15,750 bases of DNA from Acidobacteriota bacterium (GCA_021782675.1 JAJXUS010000003.1:1-15750), one strand, 5' to 3'; counted from the first letter of the stretch, positions 1 through 10,497 are shown. Numbers and translations: made by a program. Notes: generated by a model not told the origin, from the sequence alone.

Positions 1-1
1 T

Positions 2-943
2 CCCATGAAGGTCGTAAACACGACCGAGCCGGTAGGCTCCTTCACCGAGGACCGCCAGTCCGGCATTATGGGCGTCTTCGGCCAGTCGGCCGCAATGATC
101 CCGGTGACGCTCGACTTTTCCGGCGCCGGTTCGCCGCGACGCTATAGCTTCGGTGTTGTCGAGCACCCGCGTCTCACCTCCGCCGCAATCCTGGCGACCG
201 TCTTTCAGGCCATGCAGGACAGCAACGGCTATGACGATCCCGCCACCTATCACCTGACCGGCCGCATTCGGCTGGCCGGGCTCGCTCCCGTCAAAATTGA
301 CGACTGGATCGCACCCGCCAACGGGCAGCCGGCCAGCCTGACGGCCGCAGTGGTGGTGGCCCAGCGCTTCGATAGCCTGTTCAGCAATCCCCGGCAGCAG
401 CCCCACATTCAGAATGTCTCGCTGCACTTCACGTCCGTGGCTGGTGATCGGTCGGCGGATATCGTCGCCGCCCGCGTTCTTACACCCCGCATCCAGGCCG
501 GCAGCCCGCTGACGGTTGAGGCCGTCCTGCACCCGTATCGCATGCCGTCGCGGCTGGTTCGCCTGCAGGTCAAGCTGCCGCCGGTGCTGCCGGCGGGGCC
601 GGTGCGGCTGCTGGTCAGCGATGGCGCAACGCTCGATCACACGCTGCGGCTGATCGCCAATCCCTCGGCCCCGCCCGAAACTTTGGCGGCCACAGTACAG
701 CGCCTGAACGCCCTGCATGACGCCGATCGTCTCTACGTAACGCTGCTTGAACCGCTGCCGCAGGCCACGCTCGGCGCGGACACACTGCCCGCCGTTCCAC
801 TCTCGGTGGCGAACGTACTGCAGCCGGAGGAGGACGATCCCAATTTTTCACTGGATGGAGAGACGGCCGTGCCGCTCGCCGCGCAGGCGCTGGGGCTGGT
901 CGTCGCAGGCTCGAAGGTCGTCACACTCGACATCCGCCCCTGA
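2..943 (+). CDS. SpoIVB/S55 peptidase-like protein, C-terminal part (5' end outside window)
   Basis: The reading frame is open to the left edge, so the ATG at position 5 is probably internal and only the last 313 codons are seen. The opening residues (TTEPVGSFTEDRQSGIMGVF, then a run reading AAMIPVTLDF) resemble the segment after the peptidase domain in acidobacterial proteins annotated as SpoIVB peptidase S55 domain proteins. The visible part is beta-rich, with no transmembrane helix and no obvious catalytic serine motif; the S55 core (a GMSGSP-type motif) would lie upstream. Such proteins are normally exported, but no signal peptide can be judged here. The next gene starts 52 nt downstream on the same strand and encodes a secreted propeller, suggesting a two-gene unit. 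The family call is from recollected similarity and could be wrong; that it is a real coding region is secure. Confidence 0.6.
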   Translation, partial: PMKVVNTTEPVGSFTEDRQSGIMGVFGQSAAMIPVTLDFSGAGSPRRYSFGVVEHPRLTSAAILATVFQAMQDSNGYDDPATYHLTGRIRLAGLAPVKIDDWIAPANGQPASLTAAVVVAQRFDSLFSNPRQQPHIQNVSLHFTSVAGDRSADIVAARVLTPRIQAGSPLTVEAVLHPYRMPSRLVRLQVKLPPVLPAGPVRLLVSDGATLDHTLRLIANPSAPPETLAATVQRLNALHDADRLYVTLLEPLPQATLGADTLPAVPLSVANVLQPEEDDPNFSLDGETAVPLAAQALGLVVAGSKVVTLDIRP

Positions 944-995
944 AACCGCCGCCGTACCCCGTCCGGCGCAGCGCTTCGGTACACTCGGAGCAGGC

Positions 996-3236
996 ATGAA
1001 GACGCGCAACTTCGCATGGATACTGGCCGCGTTTCCCCTGCTGGCGCACGCGCAGGGGACAAAGGTCTGGCGGCAAACCACCTTTCAAAGCTTTGAAGCC
1101 GGCACCCCCGAGGGCGTCGCGATCTACAGCGACGGACGGCTGCAGCCTTCGCCGGCACCCCAAGACATACTGACCGCACAGGCCGGTTCCATCTGGTCCG
1201 CCGCCGCCGACAGCCGCGGCAATGTTTATCTGGGTACAGGATCGCCGGCAGAGGTGCTCAAGGTGACTCCTGACGGAAAATCCACGCCGCTGCTGAAGAC
1301 CCGCGCCGTATCGGTACAGTCGGTACGGATTGGGCCCGATGGCATGGTCTACGCCGCGACCCTGCCCGACGGAAAGGTTTATCGCCTGAACCCGGCCGGC
1401 CCGGAGGTCAATCTGGCCGCACCCCCCGCGCGCGTCTATGCCGACAGCGCAAAGAAGCCATCGCCCACGCCTACGGCCGACGTCGTCTTCGATCCCGCCT
1501 CCGTCTCACCCAAGCCAACCTACCTTTGGGATCTTGCCTTCGATACGGCCGGCCGCCTGTATATCGCCACGGGCGGTCCGGCGGCCATCTATCGCCTCGA
1601 CCTGAAACACAGCGGCGCAACGCCGGAGAAGTTCTTCACAAGCAGCGAGGAACATATCCGCTGCATCTTGTTCGCGCCGGACGGAACCCTGTACGCCGGC
1701 ACGGACGGCCGCGGCCTGGTCTACCGGATTGACAAGACGGGCAAGGGCTTTGTCCTGTTCGAGGCACCCCGGCAGGAGATTCCGGCTCTCGCCATGGACC
1801 CGGCCGGCAACCTGTACGCCGCAGCCATCGGGGCCAAGACGCGAACCACGCTGCCGCCCCTGTCGGTCCACAGTGCGCCCACGCTTACCGCGACCATTCG
1901 GATCGTCACCGGCGCAACTACTGAGAGCGCTGGCGACAGCACAGTCGTGCCAAACGGCACGGTGATCTACCAGATCGCGCCTGACGGTGCGCCGCGCCAG
2001 ATTTGGAGCTCGACCCATGATGTGGTGTACGCGATGGCGTGGCAGCAGGACGGTCAGAACTCCGGCGGGCTGCTGACCGGCAGCGGCAACCAGGGCCACC
2101 TGTATCGCATTCAACCGGAGGGCACGTATGCCGATCTGGCGCACCTTGAAGCACTCCAGACCACGGCCCTGCTGCAGACCCCGGCCGCCGTCTACGCCGC
2201 CACCAGCAACCCGGCAAAACTCTATCGACTGCCAGTGGGATCTGGACGAGAAAAGGCCGCGACATACACAAGCCAGGTCCACGACGCACACTTTTTCTCG
2301 CAATGGGGAAAGTTCGAAACGCGCGGAACCGGCAACTGCACGCTGTTCGCCCGGGTCGGCAATATTGAGCAGCCCGGTGAGGGCTGGAGCGAGTGGCAGA
2401 AGATCAACCCTGCGGCCGCGCCGTCGCTCGCGAAAGGCCGCTATTTGCAATGGAAAGCGGAACTGCAGCCAGACGCAGTCCTGCGCTCGGTCGGCGTGTA
2501 TTACCTGCCGCAGAATGTTGCACCGGTTGTCAGTGCCGTCGTTGTCCGGCTGCACGCGCGCGTCACCCAGGCGTCGAACCCGACCGGCCAGATCAACCCC
2601 GTTCCGATCTCGCTTCCCGGCGCCGATGGCAGCACAGAGGGCTCCTCCGACGCCGCTCCATTGATGGCTATCCCTGAGCGCAACTGGGCGACGGCGCGGT
2701 GGAGTGCGCACGATCCCAATGGTGACCGGCTGCGCTACAGCGTCTATTACCGCAGCGACGATGAGCCTTCCTGGCTTCTGCTGCGCAAGGACATCTCGCA
2801 GACCTGGACGTCCTTCGACACCAGCCGCCTGCCCAATGGCGGTTACACAATCCGCGTCGTCGCCAGCGACGCGCCTTCCCAGCCGCCGGGCCATGCGCTT
2901 ACCGGCTACCGCGACAGCGCGCACTTTCTCATCGATACCGCCACGCCGGTGCTTTCTGCCTTACAGGCCAAACGGGAAAACGGCGCGCTGCACGCCTCCT
3001 TCACGGCGCAAACCCAGTTCGCGACCATCGCGCGCGCGTTCTACTCTCTTGACGGCGGACCGTGGGAGTACATCGAACCCGTGGGCCGGCTGAGCGATGC
3101 GATGCAGGAACAATACGACTTTACCGTTGCGCTTCCGCCGCCCGCAGGCAGCCAGCCCGCGCAGGAGCATGTTCTGGCCGTGCGCGTTCTGGATCGCGGC
3201 GGCAATGCGGCGACCGCCAAGACGGTGGTGCCGTGA
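996..3236 (+). CDS. Secreted seven-bladed beta-propeller protein with C-terminal beta-sandwich modules
   Basis: The product is 746 aa, specific function unknown. The ATG at 996 is chosen over an upstream in-frame start at 747 because it follows GGAG (987-990, 5 nt spacing), avoids a 197-nt overlap with the previous gene and opens a clear signal peptide (basic MKTR, hydrophobic core, AHA at 17-19). About seven units recur near residues 66-95, 104-135, 177-206, 220-250, 260-325, 341-375 and 385-415. They share a pattern like D-x-x-G-x-[LV]-Y-x-[AG]-T-G, then Y-R-[LI]-D, typical of NHL/SMP-30/YVTN-type propellers. Residues 426-505 (WSEW, GRYLQWKAEL, YYLP) look like a discoidin- or CBM-like sandwich, and about 565-650 (DPNGDRLRYSVYYR, LPNGGYTIRV) like a fibronectin-III-like domain. 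It probably acts in the periplasm or at the surface as a binding or scaffold protein; no catalytic residues are recognisable. Confidence 0.8.
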   Translation: MKTRNFAWILAAFPLLAHAQGTKVWRQTTFQSFEAGTPEGVAIYSDGRLQPSPAPQDILTAQAGSIWSAAADSRGNVYLGTGSPAEVLKVTPDGKSTPLLKTRAVSVQSVRIGPDGMVYAATLPDGKVYRLNPAGPEVNLAAPPARVYADSAKKPSPTPTADVVFDPASVSPKPTYLWDLAFDTAGRLYIATGGPAAIYRLDLKHSGATPEKFFTSSEEHIRCILFAPDGTLYAGTDGRGLVYRIDKTGKGFVLFEAPRQEIPALAMDPAGNLYAAAIGAKTRTTLPPLSVHSAPTLTATIRIVTGATTESAGDSTVVPNGTVIYQIAPDGAPRQIWSSTHDVVYAMAWQQDGQNSGGLLTGSGNQGHLYRIQPEGTYADLAHLEALQTTALLQTPAAVYAATSNPAKLYRLPVGSGREKAATYTSQVHDAHFFSQWGKFETRGTGNCTLFARVGNIEQPGEGWSEWQKINPAAAPSLAKGRYLQWKAELQPDAVLRSVGVYYLPQNVAPVVSAVVVRLHARVTQASNPTGQINPVPISLPGADGSTEGSSDAAPLMAIPERNWATARWSAHDPNGDRLRYSVYYRSDDEPSWLLLRKDISQTWTSFDTSRLPNGGYTIRVVASDAPSQPPGHALTGYRDSAHFLIDTATPVLSALQAKRENGALHASFTAQTQFATIARAFYSLDGGPWEYIEPVGRLSDAMQEQYDFTVALPPPAGSQPAQEHVLAVRVLDRGGNAATAKTVVP

Positions 3237-3287
3237 GCGGCAGACGGTCCGCTGCTCGCCCGCGCCGCGCGGCCCGAGAGGCTTCGC

Positions 3288-4523
3288 GTGCGCTTTGAAC
3301 TGTTTATTGCCAGCCGTTATCTGCGCGCCCGGCGGCGTCAGGCGCTGGTCGGCGTCATCACCGCCATCTCGGTCGTGGGTGTCGCGGCCGGCGTCGCGGC
3401 GCTGATCATCGCCCTGGCCATCACCAATGGCATGCGTCGCGACCTGCAGCAGCGGCTGCTTGGGTCGACGGCCCATGTCGAGCTGATGCGCACCGCTGCC
3501 GATGGCATCACGCACTGGCGTTCGCTGACGCAGCGGCTGCGAAGTCTGCCGCACGTCACCGCCGCGGCACCGGCGATTTACGGTCAGGGGCTGATTTCGC
3601 GCGGCGCCCGTTCCGGCGGCGCGCTGATCAAAGGCATACTCCCGGCACAGGAACGCACCGTCAGCAGCCTGCTCAACAATATCCGCGAAGGCAGCGCGGC
3701 GGACCTGGCGCCATCCACCAATGCCGGCACGCTGCCACCGCTGGTCCTGGGCTCTGATCTGGCGGCACAGGTTGGCGCAGAAGTTGGCTCAACCGTTCTG
3801 GTCACCAGCCCGCAGGGAGAGCTGACGCCCTTCGGCCTGGTGCCGAAGTATCAGCGCTTCCGCGTCGCCGGCATCTTCCATTCCGGCTTCTACCAATACG
3901 ACTCATCGTTTGCGCTGGCGCGGCTGGCCGATGTCCAGCACCTGTTCAGCGAGCCAGACGTGGTCTCGGTCATCAGCTTCAAAATTGACGATCTGTACCG
4001 GGCCGCCGCCGTCGGCCGCGAGATTGAAGCGGCCGCCGGCCCTGGCTTTATGACCACCAACTGGATGGAACAGAATCAGGAGTTGTTCCGCGCGCTGCGC
4101 CTGGAGCAGGTGGCGACCTTCATCATCATCGGGCTCATCGTCTGTGTGGCGGCGCTGAACATCCTGATCGCCCTGACCATGATGGTGATGGAAAAGACCC
4201 GCGATATCGCCGTGATGATGTCCTATGGTGTTCTCCCCAGCCAGATCCGGCGGATTTTTCTTTATCAGGGGCTGCTGATCAGCGTCATTGGCACCGCCAT
4301 CGGACTCGCCGTCGGGTATTCCGCTGCCTGGGTGGGCGGCCATTACCGTTTTATCCATCTGTCGGCGCAGGTTTATTCGCTGGATTATCTGCCCTTCGCA
4401 CCACGCTGGCAGGACGGCGCCATCGTCGCCGCGGTGGCCCTGTTGGTCTCACTGGCCGCCACGCTTTACCCGTCGTCTTCGTCGGCCGGCATTCTGCCGG
4501 CAGAAGCATTGCGATACGAATAG
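3288..4523 (+). CDS. Lipoprotein-releasing ABC permease, LolC/LolE (FtsX-like) family
   Basis: This 411-aa protein has the MacB/FtsX-family layout of lipoprotein-release permeases. A first helix (about 19-47) follows an N-terminal basic stretch. A large periplasmic domain (about 50-270) comes next, then three helices (about 274-300, 326-350 and 376-394). The cytoplasmic loop MEKTRDIAVMMSYG (301-314) is the family's coupling-helix region contacting the ATPase. In well-studied bacteria LolC and LolE with LolD extract lipoproteins from the inner membrane for transfer to LolA. Only one permease is seen here, so a homodimer (LolF-like arrangement) is possible, or a second permease lies elsewhere. 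The start is GTG at 3288, preceded by GAGAG (3276-3280, 7 nt spacing) and 51 nt after the propeller stop. The matching ATPase, lolD, lies one gene downstream. I leave the symbol blank because LolC, LolE and LolF cannot be separated by eye. Confidence 0.88.
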   Translation: MRFELFIASRYLRARRRQALVGVITAISVVGVAAGVAALIIALAITNGMRRDLQQRLLGSTAHVELMRTAADGITHWRSLTQRLRSLPHVTAAAPAIYGQGLISRGARSGGALIKGILPAQERTVSSLLNNIREGSAADLAPSTNAGTLPPLVLGSDLAAQVGAEVGSTVLVTSPQGELTPFGLVPKYQRFRVAGIFHSGFYQYDSSFALARLADVQHLFSEPDVVSVISFKIDDLYRAAAVGREIEAAAGPGFMTTNWMEQNQELFRALRLEQVATFIIIGLIVCVAALNILIALTMMVMEKTRDIAVMMSYGVLPSQIRRIFLYQGLLISVIGTAIGLAVGYSAAWVGGHYRFIHLSAQVYSLDYLPFAPRWQDGAIVAAVALLVSLAATLYPSSSSAGILPAEALRYE

Positions 4524-4567
4524 CCGTTTTTTGTGCGTACAATAACTCCGAGTTTACTGCCTGATCC

Positions 4568-6469
4568 ATGCCTGATTCCGGGAAATCCTCTGCCTCAACG
4601 TCGCCCGCTGCGGGGAGCGACCCGCTGCAACGCGCCGAACATGCGGAGAGCCGCTTGGCCGAAGTGCTGGCCACGATGCCCGAAGGCTATATCACCATCA
4701 ATCGGGAGTGGACGATTACTTACGCCAATCCGCGGACGGAAGAGCTCGCCCGCCGTCCTGCCGGCGGCTTCGTTGGCAAAAGCGTGTGGGAGTGCTGGCC
4801 CCACCTCGTCGGCACGCCGCTCGAGCAGCATTATCGCGACGCGATGGAACGGCGCATCCCGGCCGAATTTGAACACTATGACGAAGGAACCGGCGCCTGG
4901 TTCGAGCTGCGGATCTATCCCGCCGAAGGCGGGATCGCCGTTTTCTGCACAGAGATTTCAGAGCGGCACCGTGCGCAGGAAGCGATGCGGGAATTCGAAC
5001 GCCGCTATCGCGCCTTCACAAAACTGAATCCGCAGATGATCCTGCTGGCCGATCCGCAGGGCGCCGTGACGTTCGCCAGCCCCAGGCTTCTGGAATACTC
5101 CGGCCTGACGCTGGAAGAGACCTGCGGCCAGGGATGGCGCAAAGCGGTGCATCCTGAGGACGACGAGCGGGTGCTGCAAAGCTGGATAGCTGCGTTGCAG
5201 AGCGGCATGGATTTTGAGATCGAGACCCGCATCCGGCGAGCCGACGGCGTCTATCGCTGGTTCTGGGTGCGGGGCATCCCGGTGCGGGATGACGACGGAA
5301 ACACTTTGTACTGGATGGGCGTCTGCATCGACATCCAGGCACGCAAAGCGGCCGAAGAAGAGCTGCGCCGCAGCCGCATGGAGAGCGAGCAGCAGCGTGA
5401 GGAGCTGGAGACGGTCTATCGCACGGCACCCATCGGCCTGGCTCTGTTTGACCCGGTCGATTTCCGCTACCTGCGACTGAACGACCGGCAGGCGGAGATT
5501 GTGGGTCTGCCGATGGAGCAGATCCTCGGCAAGACACTGACTGAGATCGCCCCCATTGCGGGTCTGCGCGAGATGTTCGAGCAGGTTCTTGAGGGACGTC
5601 CGATCGTGAACTCGCTGCTTGAAGGCGAGTTGCCAATGCGTCCCGGCGATTACCGGTACTGGACGGTCAATTACTTTCCCGTCTACGGCAGCGACGGCTC
5701 CGTGCGGGCCATCACCGCTGCGTCTCTGGAAATTACCGCACAGAAACGGGCGGAAAATGCTCTGCTGCAGAGTGAAAAGCTGGCTGCGGTGGGACGTCTG
5801 GCCAGCTCCATCTCGCATGAGATCAACAATCCGCTCGAAGCCGTAACCAACCTGCTGTATCTGGCTGCGAGCCACGATTCTCTGCCCGAGGATGTTCGCC
5901 GGTATCTCGCCACGGCACAGGCGGAGCTGGCGCGCGTCTCGCAGGTGGCAACTCAGGCGCTGCGTTTCCATCGCCAGGCCGCCAACCCTGCCTGGGTCAG
6001 CACGGCGGAGCTGATGAACTCCGTGCAGTCTCTCTATCAGGGGCGGCTGGCAAACACGAAGATCCATGTGCAGGCGAAATACCGGGCCGCGCGCCCAGTA
6101 TTGTGTTTTGAAAACGACATCCGCCAGGTGTTGAGTAATTTAATCGCCAACGCGTTCGATGCCATGCGACGGGGCGGTCAACTGCTGTTGCGCACCCACG
6201 ATGCGACGGACTGGAAGACCGGCCGCCGGGGCGTGCGGCTGACGGTTGCCGATACCGGCCGCGGAATTCCGAAGAGTGTGCGGAACCGCCTGTTTGAAGC
6301 GTTCTACACGACGAAGGAAATGAATGGCACCGGCCTGGGTTTGTGGATCTCGCAAGGCATCGCGGCCCGGCATCAGGGCGCTCTGCGGGTCCGCAGCTGT
6401 GATACGCCGGGCAAAAGCGGCACCATCTTTACCCTCTTTCTACCGGAGCAAATTCAAATCTCGCAGTGA
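4568..6469 (+). CDS. Soluble three-PAS sensor histidine kinase, orphan
   Basis: The 633-aa protein has no signal peptide or membrane helix and should be cytoplasmic. Three PAS domains lie at about 25-135, 145-260 (with a PAC-type end, GVCIDIQARKAAEEEL) and 283-395. The HisKA helix follows, with phosphoacceptor H417 in SISHEINNPL. The HATPase_c domain shows N524 and N528 in the N box, D562/G564/G566 in ADTGRGIP, an F-box-like LFEAFYTT, and the NGTGLGLW glycine lid (586-592). All residues needed for ATP-dependent autophosphorylation are present. No receiver domain is fused and no response regulator lies in the window, so the partner is unknown. The signal is likewise unknown; the PAS domains might bind a small ligand or redox cofactor. 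The ATG at 4568 lacks a clear Shine-Dalgarno, 44 nt after the permease stop. A TACAAT hexamer at 4538 could be a -10 element. Confidence 0.88.
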   Translation: MPDSGKSSASTSPAAGSDPLQRAEHAESRLAEVLATMPEGYITINREWTITYANPRTEELARRPAGGFVGKSVWECWPHLVGTPLEQHYRDAMERRIPAEFEHYDEGTGAWFELRIYPAEGGIAVFCTEISERHRAQEAMREFERRYRAFTKLNPQMILLADPQGAVTFASPRLLEYSGLTLEETCGQGWRKAVHPEDDERVLQSWIAALQSGMDFEIETRIRRADGVYRWFWVRGIPVRDDDGNTLYWMGVCIDIQARKAAEEELRRSRMESEQQREELETVYRTAPIGLALFDPVDFRYLRLNDRQAEIVGLPMEQILGKTLTEIAPIAGLREMFEQVLEGRPIVNSLLEGELPMRPGDYRYWTVNYFPVYGSDGSVRAITAASLEITAQKRAENALLQSEKLAAVGRLASSISHEINNPLEAVTNLLYLAASHDSLPEDVRRYLATAQAELARVSQVATQALRFHRQAANPAWVSTAELMNSVQSLYQGRLANTKIHVQAKYRAARPVLCFENDIRQVLSNLIANAFDAMRRGGQLLLRTHDATDWKTGRRGVRLTVADTGRGIPKSVRNRLFEAFYTTKEMNGTGLGLWISQGIAARHQGALRVRSCDTPGKSGTIFTLFLPEQIQISQ

Positions 6470-6654
6470 GCGCACATCGCTGGCGCACAGATTTTTCAGA
6501 CGCGAGCGTAGAATCAGGGCAACAGGATCGAAAAACAATTGACCGAATCCTCACAAGCGTGACCGCCTGCTTGCTGAGCCGACCGTGTCGTGCAGGCAAC
6601 CTTCGGGGTTGTCTGCTTTTTATTCGCGGCTGTTACCGCGGGAGTTGGAAATGA
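6466..6654 (+). CDS. Possible 62-codon leader ORF bridging the kinase and lolD (doubtful)
   Basis: A GTG at 6466 overlaps the kinase stop (GTGA), and the frame stays open to a TGA at 6652-6654 that overlaps the lolD start (ATGA). The predicted 62-aa peptide is rich in Cys and Arg (five Cys in the last 28 residues) and matches no family I know. The terminator-like hairpin before lolD lies inside it, so a ribosome on this frame would melt that hairpin. Against it: no Shine-Dalgarno beyond possible coupling to the kinase stop, and a 189-nt open stretch in GC-rich DNA is not remarkable. I list it because its two junctions are neatly placed, not because it looks like a normal protein. Confidence 0.2.
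   Translation: MSAHRWRTDFSDASVESGQQDRKTIDRILTSVTACLLSRPCRAGNLRGCLLFIRGCYRGSWK
6509..6514 (+). promoter_or_regulatory. Candidate -10 hexamer TAGAAT
   Basis: TAGAAT matches the sigma-70 -10 consensus at five of six positions and sits in the 181-nt gap between the kinase stop and the lolD ATG. No good -35 hexamer is present 16-18 nt upstream. If used, it would give a leader of about 130 nt containing the terminator hairpin at 6592-6621. Confidence 0.2.
6592..6621 (+). terminator. Intrinsic terminator or attenuator just upstream of lolD
   Basis: The arms 6592-6601 (GCAGGCAACC) and 6607-6616 (GGTTGTCTGC) form a 10-bp stem with one G-U pair and a 5-nt loop (TTCGG), followed directly by TTTTT at 6617-6621. 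This is a textbook rho-independent terminator on the plus strand. It lies 122 nt after the kinase stop but ends only 29 nt before the lolD ATG, leaving little room for a separate promoter. It may end kinase transcripts, or act as a conditional terminator in the lolD leader. Confidence 0.65.
6625..6640 (+). promoter_or_regulatory. Small hairpin abutting the lolD ribosome-binding site
   Basis: CGCGG (6625-6629) and CCGCG (6636-6640) are perfectly complementary around a 6-nt loop. The hairpin ends one base before the GGAG Shine-Dalgarno at 6641-6644, so it could affect ribosome access to lolD. The stem is short and could be chance. Confidence 0.3.
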
Positions 6655-7463
6655 CAGAAGTTGCGCGCATCGACCAGGGCGACGCCTTCCTGCGGACAGA
6701 AGATCTGTGCAAGGCCTTTCCCAGCGGCAACGGAACCCTGACCCTGTTCCGCGATCTGAACCTGACGGTGCGCCGCGGCGAAATGGTGGCGATCGTTGGC
6801 GAGTCGGGTTCCGGTAAAAGTACCCTGCTGCACATGCTCGCAGGCCTTGATCGGCCTTCTGCCGGTGCCGTATACTTCGGCTCAACCTTGCTGGGAAAAC
6901 TGACAGCGGGACAGGCGGCCGCGTTTCGCAACCGCGAAATCGGTTACGTGTGGCAAATGCACTACCTACTGCCGGAGTTTACGGCGCTGGAGAATGCCGC
7001 CATGCCGCTGTTGGCACGGAATATGCCGAAGAATCAGGCGTTTGCCGCTGCTGCCAGGCTGCTGGATGAGGTGGGTCTGGGCCAGCGTGCCAGTCATCGC
7101 GCCGGAGAGCTCTCTGGCGGAGAGCAGCAGCGGGTCGCGTTCGCTCGCGCTCTGGTGGCCGGACCCGGGCTGCTGCTGGCCGACGAGCCGACCGGAAGTC
7201 TCGACGCCAGCACGGCGGACTCGGTCTTTCGCCTGCTGACGCAACTACATACAGCGCACCAGCTAACTTCCATTCTGGTTACGCACAATCTTGACCTGGC
7301 CCGGCGTTGTGACCGCACACTGCGGCTCCGCGACGGCCAGCTTCAGCAAATCCCGGTTGCAGGTATGCAGCCGGATCAAACGCCCCCGGAATCGACCGCT
7401 GATACGGGGACATCTAACGTGCAGTCCAGTTGTGTCCGCGTCCAGGCGCCGGGCCCAGCATGA
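6651..7463 (+). CDS. lolD: Lipoprotein-releasing ABC transporter ATPase LolD
   Basis: The 270-aa ATPase has every ABC motif: Walker [10 protein letters not shown] (50-58), Q-loop Q102 in [15 protein letters not shown] (the [16 protein letters not shown] stretch characteristic of LolD), signature LSGGEQQ (154-160), Walker [13 protein letters not shown] (174-185) and H-loop H212. It should drive the Lol-type permease encoded at 3288-4523, hydrolysing ATP at the cytoplasmic face to release lipoproteins from the inner membrane. The ATG at 6651 is preferred to a GTG at 6585 because it has GGAG at 6641-6644 (6 nt spacing) and the 6585 start would lie ahead of the terminator hairpin. About 40 residues follow the usual end of the domain (after LRLRDGQL): a Pro/Ser/Thr-rich, probably disordered tail that partly overlaps the start region of clpC. 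The histidine kinase separates it from its permease, which is unusual. Confidence 0.9.
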   Translation: MTEVARIDQGDAFLRTEDLCKAFPSGNGTLTLFRDLNLTVRRGEMVAIVGESGSGKSTLLHMLAGLDRPSAGAVYFGSTLLGKLTAGQAAAFRNREIGYVWQMHYLLPEFTALENAAMPLLARNMPKNQAFAAAARLLDEVGLGQRASHRAGELSGGEQQRVAFARALVAGPGLLLADEPTGSLDASTADSVFRLLTQLHTAHQLTSILVTHNLDLARRCDRTLRLRDGQLQQIPVAGMQPDQTPPESTADTGTSNVQSSCVRVQAPGPA

Positions 7464-7477
7464 GCCAAGGGGGAAAT

Positions 7478-9937
<2,460 letters not shown>

Positions 9938-9962
9938 GGTTCGCGACCGACAACCTCGCTGC

Positions 9963-10001
9963 AAAAACAGAAGGAGCTTCGCTTTCGCGAAGCTCCTTCT
10001 G
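9963..10001 (-). terminator. Strong rho-independent terminator of the YtxH-like gene, possibly shared with clpC
   Basis: CAGAAGGAGCTTCGC (9968-9982) and its perfect complement (9987-10001) form a 15-bp stem with a TTTC loop on the plus strand. The AAAAA at 9963-9967 reads as a U-tract after the hairpin on the minus strand, so it terminates leftward transcription from the gene ending at 10088. It begins about 30 nt after the clpC stop but has no T-run on the plus side; any stop of clpC transcription there would rely on the hairpin alone. Confidence 0.85.
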
Positions 10002-10087
10002 CATTCCGGGTCATCGTATCTGCCGCCTCGGAGGACCGGGCTGCAACGATGTCCGGGAGCGGGCTGTCGGCCCGTACTCTGCTGGAC

Positions 10088-10372
10088 CTACACCATGCCG
10101 GCGATCTTGTTCGCCACCGAACTTGCCTTGGAAAGGGTGTCGTCCAGCGCCTCACGGCCGCGCTGAATCACACGCTCCGCCTGCCGCCCATACTCGTCCG
10201 CGTGGCGGCCAAAGTCCTCGGCTGTGCTCTGGATGCGGTCCGACGCGTCCTCGATCCCGCGCTTCAGCTTTTTGCGGGTTTTGTCGCCCGCCTGCGGTGC
10301 ATACAAAAGGGCGATGGCTGCACCCGCCGCAACGCCAACACCGAAAGCTGTCCATAACTTCCAATTCTGCAT
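10088..10372 (-). CDS. YtxH-domain small membrane protein
   Basis: The 94-aa protein has one N-terminal transmembrane helix (about 7-24, FGVGVAAGAAIALLYAP), followed by the YtxH hallmark LLYAPQAGDKTRKKLKRG and a charged amphipathic helix to the end, probably coiled coil. YtxH-like proteins are widespread and often stress-related, but no biochemical role is established; no catalytic motif is visible. The ATG at 10372 has AGGAG (plus positions 10381-10385) with 8 nt spacing. It stands alone on the minus strand between two plus-strand genes, convergent with clpC and divergent from the acyltransferase, with its own terminator at 9963-10001. A short inverted repeat (CCGCT/AGCGG near 10398-10412) lies in its leader. 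Confidence 0.85.
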   Translation of the reverse strand: MQNWKLWTAFGVGVAAGAAIALLYAPQAGDKTRKKLKRGIEDASDRIQSTAEDFGRHADEYGRQAERVIQRGREALDDTLSKASSVANKIAGMV

Positions 10373-10497
10373 ACGATTCGCTCCTGATTGGTTTTCCGCT
10401 TTGCCAGCGGCGGAGTTCTATCCCTGATTAGACCACTTCGAGCCTCCAGCGGTTGCCGGAAACTGTCAAAAGAGATTCGAATCGCCAGCCCTTTAAG

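Noticed and set aside
747..995. Upstream extension of the propeller gene to an ATG at 747.
   Set aside because: It would overlap the previous gene by 197 nt and put Arg-rich sequence before an obvious signal peptide; the ATG at 996 has a proper GGAG.
1506..2924. A 472-codon open frame on the minus strand inside the propeller gene, with similar long antisense frames at 4958-6067, 7805-8980, 9005-9964 and 14731-15723.
   Set aside because: The plus-strand genes here have clear family motifs over their whole length; the antisense products are Arg/Ala-rich, lack recognisable domains and have no good ribosome-binding sites. Long antisense frames are expected in GC-rich coding DNA.
6585..6650. A GTG at 6585 as the lolD start.
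   Set aside because: It precedes the terminator hairpin, adds 22 residues absent from the usual LolD opening and has no Shine-Dalgarno.
10060..10074. CGGGC-TGTCG-GCCCG hairpin downstream of the YtxH-like gene.
   Set aside because: Only 5 bp with no U-tract on either strand; the 15-bp hairpin at 9968-10001 is the convincing terminator.
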